Of a stretch of 17,721 nt of DNA, positions 1-7,188 are shown in pieces. A program made the translations under genes and the position numbers. Source of the stretch: JAZQLP01 sp045542755. Lineage in GTDB: Bacteria; Bacillota; Clostridia; Oscillospirales; UBA644. How positions within the stretch are numbered: the first letter of the stretch is position 1; each line of letters opens with the position of its first letter. The notes below the pieces were generated by a model. That model had not been told where the DNA came from, did not search any database, and saw nothing but the letters and a program-made list of their open reading frames with translations. The stretch covers positions 1 to 17,721 of the forward strand of contig JAZQLP010000155.1 of assembly GCA_045542755.1 (NCBI GenBank), in the 5' to 3' direction.

Positions 1-348
1 GTTGGTGGTAATCAAGGGCAAATATACGCCAAGGCTCTTGTAAAGTGAAGGAATATACTTCTTAAGAACTATCTCGGTAAACTGAACCAAAGTAGCGATA
101 ACGAGTATGAACACTATGGTCTGCATGTATCCGAGACCGAATTTTTCAAGAATAAAATACTGTATAGGCCAGGTAACAGCAGTAGCGGCCAGCATTACGA
201 AAATAACCGCAATACCCATACCCGTAGCCTGATTAAGTTTTTTGGATACGCCGAGGAAAGGACATATACCCAAGAATCTGCTCAAAACGTAGTTATTGAC
301 CAGAACGGACGACATAAGAATGATTATAAGAGTCTTGAAGGTTTCCAT
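1..348 (-). CDS. rnfA: Rnf complex subunit A (partial, C-terminal part off the left edge)
   Basis: Integral membrane subunit of the Rnf complex, which moves electrons from reduced ferredoxin to NAD+ and pumps Na+ or H+. Only the first 116 residues are in the window. The N-terminus METFKTLIIILMSSVLVNNY, followed by VLSRFLGICPFLGV, is typical of RnfA: a first membrane helix and a short segment holding a conserved cysteine (here in GICPF) that in studied Rnf/Nqr complexes helps bind a 2Fe-2S cluster in the membrane. Further helices follow, with a GVYLPLITTN segment at the edge. An AGGAGG lies 10 nt before the ATG. The gene starts 2 nt after the rnfE stop, so the two are translated together. In most Clostridia rnfB follows rnfA, so it is expected just outside the window. 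Confidence 0.95.
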   Translation of the reverse strand, partial: METFKTLIIILMSSVLVNNYVLSRFLGICPFLGVSKKLNQATGMGIAVIFVMLAATAVTWPIQYFILEKFGLGYMQTIVFILVIATLVQFTEIVLKKYIPSLYKSLGVYLPLITTN

Positions 349-350
349 AC

Positions 351-1049
351 TTATTTGTCCTCCTTATCTACGGTAGATATGCAATCTTCACCGCCTCCGC
401 AAATAGCAGCAGAGGGACAGCCTTCACAAGAGAAGCTCTTCTTTAAAGGATACTTACCCTTGGTTATCTTATTTACAATGGCGATAAGAATACCGAATAC
501 CAAGAATCCGCCGGGAGCCTTTACCATAAAGTCTATGGTGTGGTCAACCATAAAGGGAATCTCAATACCAGCAAAGGAGCCGCTACCGAGAACTTCTCTG
601 ATAGTAGCCATAGCCAAAAGCGCAAGAGTAAAGCCCAAGCCCATACCTACACCGTCGAGAGCTGAACGGCCCACGGAGTTTTTACCCGCAAACATCTCAG
701 CTCTGCCAAGGATGATGCAGTTAACTGTTATAAGGGCAAGATAAACGCCTAAAAGCTCGTAAAGCTCGGGAAGATATGCGTGCATAAACATCTGAACGAG
801 AGTTACAAAGCCTGCAATAATTATGATATAGCAGGGAATGCGCACGGTATCGGGAATTATCTTTCGGAGAAGAGAAATAACCACGTTGGAGCATATCAGA
901 ACCGCCATAGCGGCAAGTCCCATACTCAGAGCGCCGATCACGCCGGTCGTAGTGGCGAGGGTGGGACAAGTTCCCAAAACGAGAACGAATACAGGGTTTT
1001 CCAGAAGGATACCCTTCAGTAAAACAGAAAGATTTCCGTTACGTTTCAT
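351..1049 (-). CDS. rnfE: Rnf complex subunit E
   Basis: Polytopic membrane subunit of Rnf, homologous to RnfA and NqrD, that forms part of the ion-translocating core. The 232-residue protein contains the family segment LENPVFVLVLGTCPTLATTTG near residues 16-36. Its cysteine corresponds to the one in RnfA, and the two proteins are thought to share a membrane 2Fe-2S cluster. About six hydrophobic helices run to about residue 195, and the GVYLALITVNC segment mirrors RnfA. The C-terminus has a soluble tail with four cysteines (C208, C211, C217, C223), possibly a metal site; this tail is not part of the core fold. The start codon overlaps the rnfG stop by one base (TAATG) and follows an AGGAGG. 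It sits between rnfG and rnfA in the standard gene order. Confidence 0.95.
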   Translation of the reverse strand: MKRNGNLSVLLKGILLENPVFVLVLGTCPTLATTTGVIGALSMGLAAMAVLICSNVVISLLRKIIPDTVRIPCYIIIIAGFVTLVQMFMHAYLPELYELLGVYLALITVNCIILGRAEMFAGKNSVGRSALDGVGMGLGFTLALLAMATIREVLGSGSFAGIEIPFMVDHTIDFMVKAPGGFLVFGILIAIVNKITKGKYPLKKSFSCEGCPSAAICGGGEDCISTVDKEDK

Positions 1050-2221
1050 TACTGTTCTCCTCCTGTTAATATTTTAACGGTGTCAAACACCTTGGAAATT
1101 GCAGTCATATAACCGTTTGTGGTATAGGTTGAGCCGTTTATCGCATCAACGTCGCTATAATTGGTTTCATCCTTTCCGTTGAACTGGCTATAGAACCAAG
1201 GCTCAGCACAAGCAGCACCAAAGCCGTCACTTTCAGCCTGAGATACGGTTTCACAAGCAATGATTCGACCTTCGGGAGTAGCGGAAACGCGGATATAGAT
1301 ATATTCGCCGGAAGCTATATATTTGTCGCCTCGTATACCGTAACCTGAAGCCTTAAGATCAAACACGAAATTACCTGTAGCGGTAACTGAAACGCTGATT
1401 ACCTGAGTGGGAATATTTTCATAAGAAGAAATATCAAGGGGCTGAAGCTCGGATGCCGCTACCTTGCCGTAAGCATCAGTAACGATAGCATTGAGTTCAT
1501 CGGATGCCTCTGTAACGATAGTTCCGTCAGTACCTACACCTATAAAGGTTTCTTCAACCACGAAAACGTATCCGCTTCCGTTATCGGCAACGTACACGGA
1601 GGAAATGCCTACAAGGTCTTCGACCATAAACCAAGGTGTAAAGGCGCCTTCGCCTGCGGGAAGAGCCGCAGAAAGATTTTCGGCAAGAATTTCTTCTTCG
1701 GTACGGAGGTCAACAGAACCGCCGTTGAGGATTGTAAATGCGTTAAGAGCATCTTTTACGGCGTTTTTATAGGCCGCCGTGGTCTTGGTTGCTCCCGAAA
1801 TCACGTCAACATCTGCAACCGTCTGGTCATTCAAGCCCTTGAAGTTTTCACCATAGGTTTTTTCATAACCAAGAGTTTCGCTTGATGCCGTACATACAGC
1901 ACCCGTAACGGTTCCGGATGCATCAACACCGCACATTATTACCATACCTTGTCCGTAACCGGAGGTGGTAAGCTTGAAAACGTAACCGCCGCTCTCTTCA
2001 GAGTAAACTTCGTTAACGGTGGAGGGAAGTGTAACAGTGGAAATATCCACGGGGGCAAAGCCCTTTCCTTCGGGCATAACGACAAGCAGCGCTTCATTTT
2101 CGGCAGCAGAAGCTGCAGCTTTTATAATGGGCTCGGTAATTGAGTTTGCAAAAGCAAGCGCCATAGAGATAACTATACATATTACGGAAAGAACTACTAT
2201 GCTTTTTATATGCTTTTTCAT
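1049..2221 (-). CDS. rnfG: Rnf complex subunit G with duplicated FMN-binding domain
   Basis: Membrane-anchored flavoprotein subunit of Rnf, 390 residues, nearly double the usual length of about 200. One N-terminal helix (residues 7-26) anchors it, and the remainder should face outside. The first FMN-binding domain ends in DVISGATKT (139-147), the covalent FMN-threonine motif, with T145 the expected attachment residue. A second copy near the C-terminus has DAINGSTYT (359-367): the Asp, Gly and Thr (T365) are kept, but SGA is changed to NGS. Residues 209-228 resemble the first strands of the domain again (a VY...GYVF pattern), so a degenerate third half-repeat may lie between. The ATG overlaps the rnfD stop (ATGA) and has GGAGG 8 nt upstream. 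The operon position makes the RnfG identity firm; whether both domains carry flavin is inference. Confidence 0.93.
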   Translation of the reverse strand: MKKHIKSIVVLSVICIVISMALAFANSITEPIIKAAASAAENEALLVVMPEGKGFAPVDISTVTLPSTVNEVYSEESGGYVFKLTTSGYGQGMVIMCGVDASGTVTGAVCTASSETLGYEKTYGENFKGLNDQTVADVDVISGATKTTAAYKNAVKDALNAFTILNGGSVDLRTEEEILAENLSAALPAGEGAFTPWFMVEDLVGISSVYVADNGSGYVFVVEETFIGVGTDGTIVTEASDELNAIVTDAYGKVAASELQPLDISSYENIPTQVISVSVTATGNFVFDLKASGYGIRGDKYIASGEYIYIRVSATPEGRIIACETVSQAESDGFGAACAEPWFYSQFNGKDETNYSDVDAINGSTYTTNGYMTAISKVFDTVKILTGGEQ

Positions 2222-3141
2222 CCTTTTTTACCTCCAAACACTTTGTGGGCAGTCCACTTGTCTATATAAGGAGTAAGGATATTCATAAGAAGAATAGCAA
2301 AAGAAATACCCTCGGGATAAGCACCCCAGAAACGTATAAGTACCGTTATAAGTCCGCAACCTATACCGAATATCAGTCTTCCCAAGCGATTTATGGGAGA
2401 GGTTGCGTAATCGGTCGCCATAAAGAAAGCGCCGATAAAAAGACCGCCCGACAAAATGAGCTCAAGAGCCACAAGAATGTCGCCTTCTATCAAGAAAGAA
2501 AGAAGGAATACGGTAGCGATAAATCCCACGGGACAGTGCCAGGAAATTATACCGCGGGCGATAAGATAGATACCGCCAATAAGCAGAGCAAGGGAACAAG
2601 TTTCGCCGATAGCGCCGCCGTGTGTACCAAGGAAGAGGTCAAGAAGAGAGATCTCTCCGTCCGCGGCAATTATTTCAAGAGGAGTAGCGCCGGAAACGCC
2701 GTCCACTACGGGGAATGCAACCTTTGCCATGGAGCCAAAGGCTACTATCATAAATACTCGGGCGGTAATTGCGGGATTTGCAAAATTCTGACCGATACCG
2801 CCAAAGAAGCATTTTACGATAACGATTGCAAAAACGGAGCCTATTGCGGCCTGCCAGAGAGGTATGTTTGCAGGAAGGTTAAGGGCTAAAAGAACACCCG
2901 TAACCACCGCGCTCAAATCCTGTATAGAGCGAGGCTTCTTTGCAAGAATATTAAAGAAAAACTCGGAGAAAACGCATACGGCCACGCAAACGCTAACAAC
3001 GGCGATTGAACGAAGACCGAAGATTACGGTACCGGCAATCATCGCAGGCAAGAGGGCTATTATAACCTCAAGCATAATACTGCGGGTTGATCGGCCACTG
3101 TGTATGTGGGGCGATACCGACAGATGAAGCTTATCGGACAT
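2218..3141 (-). CDS. rnfD: Rnf complex subunit D
   Basis: Polytopic membrane flavoprotein of Rnf, homologous to NqrB, about 307 residues. The N-terminus SDKLHLSVSPHIHSGRST is the family signature (SSPHI). The loop sequence GVSGATPLE holds the covalent FMN site, with the threonine at about residue 153. About ten hydrophobic helices follow the usual pattern, including the FFGGIGQNFANPAITAR segment and FMATDYATSPI. I chose the ATG at 3141 because an AAAGGAGG lies 9 nt upstream. A TTG six bases earlier is also in frame but lies only 3 nt from the Shine-Dalgarno. The gene begins 2 nt after the rnfC stop and overlaps rnfG by four bases, so it is part of a translationally coupled operon. Confidence 0.95.
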   Translation of the reverse strand: MSDKLHLSVSPHIHSGRSTRSIMLEVIIALLPAMIAGTVIFGLRSIAVVSVCVAVCVFSEFFFNILAKKPRSIQDLSAVVTGVLLALNLPANIPLWQAAIGSVFAIVIVKCFFGGIGQNFANPAITARVFMIVAFGSMAKVAFPVVDGVSGATPLEIIAADGEISLLDLFLGTHGGAIGETCSLALLIGGIYLIARGIISWHCPVGFIATVFLLSFLIEGDILVALELILSGGLFIGAFFMATDYATSPINRLGRLIFGIGCGLITVLIRFWGAYPEGISFAILLMNILTPYIDKWTAHKVFGGKKG

Positions 3142-3143
3142 TA

Positions 3144-4460
3144 TCAATTACCTCCTTTAGCCTTTGCGGCCTCTTCTTTGATATAGTTTTTAGCCAGCCT
3201 ATTTGTCATTACCAACTGTATTCTGGCAGGGCAAACGTAAGCACAGCAGCCGCACTCCATACAGAGGTTTGCATTTACGGCTATAAGCTTGTCCAAATCT
3301 CTGTTGCGGTAGGCCTTTGCTATAACAGCGGGGTTGAGTCCGAAGGGGCACTGGTTTGCACAGGAGCCGCAGTGTATACACTGGGTGCTTTCGGGCAATA
3401 CCGTCTCTTTTTCGGTAAAGGCCAGAATGGCGTTGGTGTTTTTAAGAACGGGAGCATTCAGGTCGGGAACGGCAATACCCATCATGGGGCCGCCGTAGAG
3501 AACCTTTGCAGGAGAGGTAGAGAATCCACCGCAAAACTCAAAGACGTCTGCCAAAGAGGCCCCAATGGGGGCAATAACGTTCTTGGGTTCCTTTACGGCA
3601 CCGCCGTCTACAGTTATACACTTTTCAACCAAAGGCATACCCGTCTTTATATATTTGCCTATTGCAGCAACGGTTGTACAGTTGCAAACCACACAACCTA
3701 CATCTATGGGCAGACATCTCTCTTCAACGATTCTGCCTACGGTATGATATATGAGAACCTTTTCACCGCCCTGAGGATAAATGGAAGGAAGCACGGAAAC
3801 TTTTCTGTTCTTACCCTTTGCAGCAAGGGCCTTCATATTCGCAATAGCCTTTTTCTTGTTATTTTCTACGGCTATAATCACTTTTTCCACGTTGAGATAT
3901 TTTTCTATCATATCAATAGCGGTTTCCATATCCTCAACGTTATCTATCATGGTACGGTTGTCGCTTGTTATATAAGGCTCGCACTCTGCGCCGTTAATGA
4001 TAAAATACTCTATCTTTTTGGACTCGTCCACACCAAGCTTAACGTCAGTGGGGAATCCTGCGCCGCCAAGACCTACTATACCGCTATCACGAACGGCTTT
4101 CAAAAAATCCTCCTTGCTTTCTATCTGGGGAGGACATATATCGGGACAAACCGTCATTTCGCCATCGGACTCAATGGTAATAGAGGTACCCTTCGCGCCA
4201 TTGCTTAAAAGAACGCTATCAATTCCCTTGACGGTACCGGAAATACTTGAATGAACAGGTGCGGAGATATTACCGTCAGGAGCCCCAATAAGGGTTCCAA
4301 CGTCTACATGATCGCCGGGCTTGACAACAGGTGTAGCGGGCTTACCGATATGCATTGTCATTAAGATATTAACACTCTTCGGAGGTGTCATTCTTACAGC
4401 CGCCACGTCTGCCGTGTTCTTTCTGTGAGGCAACTTAACGCCGTGAAGAGAGAAAGCCAT
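3144..4460 (-). CDS. rnfC: Rnf complex subunit C (NADH-binding, two 4Fe-4S clusters)
   Basis: Peripheral cytoplasmic subunit that exchanges electrons with NAD(H). With the chosen start it has 438 residues. The N-terminus MAFSLHGVKLPHRKNTAD matches the family start (FxGGxHPPxxK-like). Near residue 135 is the glycine-rich GLGGAGFPTDVK, the flavin/NADH-binding loop shared with Nqo1/NuoF. Two ferredoxin-type motifs follow: CIHCGSCANQC (C361, C364, C367, C371) and CMECGCCAYVC (C400, C403, C406, C410), each predicted to bind a 4Fe-4S cluster. An ATG 33 nt further upstream is in frame, but the 4460 ATG gives the conserved N-terminus and is preceded by a GAAAGG-like site. This is the first gene of the operon, with its own promoter at 4554-4582. 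Confidence 0.95.
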   Translation of the reverse strand: MAFSLHGVKLPHRKNTADVAAVRMTPPKSVNILMTMHIGKPATPVVKPGDHVDVGTLIGAPDGNISAPVHSSISGTVKGIDSVLLSNGAKGTSITIESDGEMTVCPDICPPQIESKEDFLKAVRDSGIVGLGGAGFPTDVKLGVDESKKIEYFIINGAECEPYITSDNRTMIDNVEDMETAIDMIEKYLNVEKVIIAVENNKKKAIANMKALAAKGKNRKVSVLPSIYPQGGEKVLIYHTVGRIVEERCLPIDVGCVVCNCTTVAAIGKYIKTGMPLVEKCITVDGGAVKEPKNVIAPIGASLADVFEFCGGFSTSPAKVLYGGPMMGIAVPDLNAPVLKNTNAILAFTEKETVLPESTQCIHCGSCANQCPFGLNPAVIAKAYRNRDLDKLIAVNANLCMECGCCAYVCPARIQLVMTNRLAKNYIKEEAAKAKGGN

Positions 4461-4493
4461 AGTAAAACCTACCTTTCTTTTATAGGAAAGCAT

Positions 4494-4508
4494 ATAAATT
4501 CAATTTAT
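4494..4508. promoter_or_regulatory. Perfect 15-bp palindrome in the rnf leader (possible operator)
   Basis: ATAAATT-C-AATTTAT: seven-base arms with a one-base centre, about 40 nt downstream of the predicted rnf transcription start and before the rnfC start. A one-base loop is too tight for an RNA hairpin, so a dimeric DNA-binding protein is more plausible. AT-rich palindromes also arise by chance in leaders this AT-rich. Confidence 0.35.
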
Positions 4509-4553
4509 CAAACGTATTCTGCCCTTTAAAAATTTGTAAAATACGCTCTTTTT

Positions 4554-4582
4554 ATTATACAATGTTTTTTCGATTCTGTCAA
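4554..4582 (-). promoter_or_regulatory. Sigma-A promoter of the rnf operon
   Basis: Reading the minus strand, TTGACA (4582-4577), a 17-nt spacer and TATAAT (4559-4554): a full consensus promoter. Transcription should begin near 4547, giving a leader of about 87 nt before the rnfC ATG. A weak stem (CGTATT 4513-4518 with AATACG 4540-4545) lies just after the start. Confidence 0.88.
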
Positions 4583-4664
4583 CAGCAATTTTAACTTTAT
4601 TTTCACAAAAATCGCCCAAAATTCGGGGATAATTGACGATTACGGTGCTTTTTGGTAAACTGAC

Positions 4665-4693
4665 TTGACAAAATAAGACCAATAATATATAAT
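4665..4693 (+). promoter_or_regulatory. Sigma-A promoter of the DUF1622/DUF1576 genes
   Basis: TTGACA (4665-4670), 17-nt spacer, TATAAT (4688-4693), a full consensus promoter pointing right and divergent from the rnf promoter. Transcription should begin near 4700, shortly before the AGGAG at 4716-4720. Confidence 0.88.
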
Positions 4694-4698
4694 GGTCT
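4676..4698. promoter_or_regulatory. Inverted repeat spanning the -10 box (candidate operator)
   Basis: AGACCA (4676-4681) and TGGTCT (4693-4698) form perfect 6-bp arms 11 bp apart, centred on the spacer/-10 junction. This is a geometry expected of a repressor site that blocks polymerase binding. No regulator gene is adjacent. Confidence 0.45.
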
Positions 4699-4726
4699 AA
4701 AATAATGATAAAGATAGGAGAAAAAG

Positions 4727-5062
4727 ATGAACGTTATTGAACATGCCGTAGAATTAATTTTACCGTATATCATTACTATTTTGGAAATCATGGGTATCAT
4801 TATCGTATTTTGGTCGGGCATCGTTGGTTTCTGGCATTTTATTCAGAACACCTTTATGAAAAAAAATCTCGACATACAGAACGGTCTTGCCCAGGGATTA
4901 GCCACAGGACTTGAATTCAAAATGGCAGCAGAGATTCTCAAAACGGTTTTGGTTCGCAGTATGGACGAGCTTTACATTCTCGGCGCCGTTATACTGCTTA
5001 GGGCAATTTTAAGCGTGCTGATTCATTTTGAAATGAAAAGATCCAAAGACGATCATCATTGA
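4727..5062 (+). CDS. DUF1622-type small membrane protein
   Basis: A 111-residue membrane protein of unknown function. Residues 11-36 form a hydrophobic helix (LPYIITILEIMGIIIVFWS...), and residues 82-103 form a second (YILGAVILLRAILSVLIHFE). Between them is LATGLEFKMAAEILKTV (58-74), the conserved core I associate with DUF1622 proteins, which are of about this length. AGGAG lies 6 nt before the ATG, and a consensus promoter with an overlapping inverted repeat lies upstream. A DUF1576-type membrane protein follows after 53 nt and is probably cotranscribed. No enzymatic motif is visible. Family placement comes from recalled sequence patterns; function is not known. Confidence 0.8.
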   Translation: MNVIEHAVELILPYIITILEIMGIIIVFWSGIVGFWHFIQNTFMKKNLDIQNGLAQGLATGLEFKMAAEILKTVLVRSMDELYILGAVILLRAILSVLIHFEMKRSKDDHH

Positions 5063-5115
5063 CCCATAAAATCAGCTCACCCACACTTCATTTTAACTCT
5101 TAGGATTGATATTTA

Positions 5116-6507
5116 ATGACTCTCGAAAAAAATACCGACAGAAATCTGATTTATCTCTATACTGTTTTTTGGTCGGTAGTATTCCTCATTTCAGCCCCCG
5201 TCGGATGCATAGTCAGCGGAGAAGGCACTGATATTTTTTATAATCTTTTTCTTATACTCACCTCCCCCTCAAAGCTTGTTACCGACTATTTTAATATCGG
5301 AGGGCTGGGAAGCACCCTTCTCAATACCGCGGCCTGCAGCATTGCCTGTAACTTGATAACCATTTTTGCAAAAGCGAAGAACAACACCCACATCCTGCCG
5401 GGATATTTTCTTGTGGTAGCCCATTGCTTTTACGGTCTTAACTTCGTGAATATGTGGCCCCCCTTCATAGGAGTATACATATTCTGCAAGGTTACAAAAA
5501 GAAACTTTGCGGAGAATCTGCATATTGCCATGTTCTCCACTGCCCTCGGCCCCTTTATAAGCGACTTCCTTTTCAGATACACATTAGGAGACCGATTTGT
5601 TTTCGGAAGCCCGAAGGTTACGGTGACAGGAATCATACTGGCTCTTCTTTTCGGCCTGGCAACGGGATTTATAGTCCCCGCGTTACTACCCGGCACCACA
5701 AAAATGCACCGAGGCTTTAACCTCTATAAAGCAGGTCTCGCCATAGGCATTCTGGGTATGTTCGTTTATGCATTTATGTATGCTACCCTGGGAATCGAAG
5801 CTCCCGATGCTCTCACAAGAGATAATCCTCTTTATGAGCAAAACGGCAACTCCTATCAGATGTTTATAACAGTAATGTTTGGCGTTCTGTTCGTAGCTTC
5901 CATTGTAGCAGGCTTTATCCTTAACGGAAACTCCTCTAAGGGCTACCGCTCACTGCTACGCAGTACGGGGCATGGGGTAGACTTTGTAAAGAGGTACGGC
6001 GCCCCCCTCTCATTTATAAACATCGGCGTATACGGTCTCTTTATTCTTCTGTATCTTAACGTAATATTCCTCTCCCCTATCGGCGTTGAGTACACCGGTC
6101 CCACGGCGGGAGTTACCATTGCGGCAATAACATTTACAGCCTCAGGCCAAACCCCGAAAAACGTCTGGCCCATAGTGGTGGGATATGCAATCCTAAACGG
6201 GATAACATTCGGTATTTGCTCTTTAGCGGGCCTTGAAATGGGCTGGTCACTGGCATCTCAGGGCTATATAAACGGCCTTGCTTTTGCTACCGGTTTATGT
6301 CCCTTTACGGGAAAATACGGTTGGAAAATAGGAATAGTAGCAGGCGTTGTTAATGCCATCATCTGTACATCAACATTGGCGCTTCACGGAGGATTCGTTC
6401 TCTATAACGGAGGCCTTACGGCAGGTCTTACGGCGCTGATACTGATACCCGTCCTTGATTATTACAACGTAAAAGAAAAATTCACAGAACCCGAAGCATT
6501 AAGATAA
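5116..6507 (+). CDS. DUF1576-type polytopic membrane protein
   Basis: A 463-residue, very hydrophobic protein with roughly eleven or twelve membrane segments. Early segments such as ILTSPSKLVTDYFNIGGLGS and FYGLNFVNMWPPFIGVYIFC recall the DUF1576 family of Clostridia, which I know only as uncharacterised membrane proteins. Glycine-rich, partly polar stretches (SALGP-like and FATGLCPFTGKYGWKIG) are compatible with a transporter, but no substrate can be named. The start ATG has an AGGA about 10 nt upstream. The gene follows a DUF1622 protein by 53 nt with no intervening terminator, and ends at a strong terminator, so the two genes likely form one unit. Confidence is high for a membrane protein and moderate for the family name. 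Confidence 0.75.
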   Translation: MTLEKNTDRNLIYLYTVFWSVVFLISAPVGCIVSGEGTDIFYNLFLILTSPSKLVTDYFNIGGLGSTLLNTAACSIACNLITIFAKAKNNTHILPGYFLVVAHCFYGLNFVNMWPPFIGVYIFCKVTKRNFAENLHIAMFSTALGPFISDFLFRYTLGDRFVFGSPKVTVTGIILALLFGLATGFIVPALLPGTTKMHRGFNLYKAGLAIGILGMFVYAFMYATLGIEAPDALTRDNPLYEQNGNSYQMFITVMFGVLFVASIVAGFILNGNSSKGYRSLLRSTGHGVDFVKRYGAPLSFINIGVYGLFILLYLNVIFLSPIGVEYTGPTAGVTIAAITFTASGQTPKNVWPIVVGYAILNGITFGICSLAGLEMGWSLASQGYINGLAFATGLCPFTGKYGWKIGIVAGVVNAIICTSTLALHGGFVLYNGGLTAGLTALILIPVLDYYNVKEKFTEPEALR

Positions 6508-6508
6508 C

Positions 6509-6544
6509 AAAAAAGACAGACAGCAAGAGCTGCCTGTCTTTTTT
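6509..6544. terminator. Bidirectional intrinsic terminator between convergent operons
   Basis: GACAG-A-CAGC (6515-6524) pairs with GCTG-C-CTGTC (6529-6538) around an AAGA loop with one internal A/C mismatch. An A tract precedes it and a T tract follows (6539-6544), so it can stop transcription from the DUF1576 gene and from the opposing pyrophosphatase gene. Confidence 0.9.
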
Positions 6545-6552
6545 ACTTTATG

Positions 6553-7176
6553 TTATACCGTCTTATCATCGTCAAAAAGCACCGATTTAAAGAATCGGTA
6601 AAACCCATCCTTGACCGTAGATCTGTCCACCATCAAATCCCCAAGGTCGTAATAATATTTGCCCGTATCAATATCTATAGACAAGGAATCCAGAGGAAAT
6701 CCCGGCAACCTCTTGGGATGAGGCTCTGACGCCAAAATAAATCTCTCGCTGGATAAACTATGATCTATACTGGTATATACGTGTTCCTCATCAAGCACAA
6801 GACATATTGCGTTACGGTATCTTCCTATTAAAGGCTTACCGTGATTTTTTGCCATAGCGGAATAATATTCCACCATCTCGTCGTCGCAAAGCTCTTTTCC
6901 GCCTATACGTCTGACGTGGATCCCGGGTTGGAGGGAATCATCAACCCCTTCAAAATATAACCCGCTATCACAGGAGAACACAGGGCGTCCAAAGGCCTTA
7001 TAATAAGCTTTTGCTTTTATTACGGCATTTTCAAGAGGATCTTTCCCTGCTTCGTCAATATGAGGCAAGGGCAGAGCAACGTCTTTCAATCCTATTATTT
7101 CTATACCCAAAAGGTCCGCTACTCTCTGCATAGAGGCCAGCTTTGAGGCATTTGTAGTACCGTAGATCAGTTCCAT
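6553..7176 (-). CDS. Divergent HAM1/RdgB-like non-canonical purine NTP pyrophosphatase
   Basis: A 207-residue protein of the ITPase superfamily, which hydrolyses dITP/XTP-like nucleotides to the monophosphate and pyrophosphate to keep them out of DNA and RNA. It shows TTNASKL (7-13, the family's T-x-N-x-x-K nucleotide loop), PLENAVIKAKAYY (47-59) and CDSGLYFEG (69-77), where D70 is the expected catalytic and metal-binding aspartate. The C-terminal half (HPKRLPGFPLDSL, then GKYYYDL) differs from standard RdgB, which has an FGYDP..F and SHR region, so the substrate may differ. Stop codons separate it by 12 nt from the upstream hydrolase gene, with an AAAGGA before its ATG. It is the second gene of that operon and ends at the shared terminator. 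Confidence 0.82.
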   Translation of the reverse strand: MELIYGTTNASKLASMQRVADLLGIEIIGLKDVALPLPHIDEAGKDPLENAVIKAKAYYKAFGRPVFSCDSGLYFEGVDDSLQPGIHVRRIGGKELCDDEMVEYYSAMAKNHGKPLIGRYRNAICLVLDEEHVYTSIDHSLSSERFILASEPHPKRLPGFPLDSLSIDIDTGKYYYDLGDLMVDRSTVKDGFYRFFKSVLFDDDKTV

Positions 7177-7188
7177 AAATCTATCCTT

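Noticed and set aside
3087..4208. Long plus-strand open frame (373 codons) opposite rnfC
   Set aside because: It lies antisense to a clearly conserved rnfC, has no ribosome site, and its translation shows no family features. The same holds for the plus-strand frames opposite rnfD, rnfG and rnfE.
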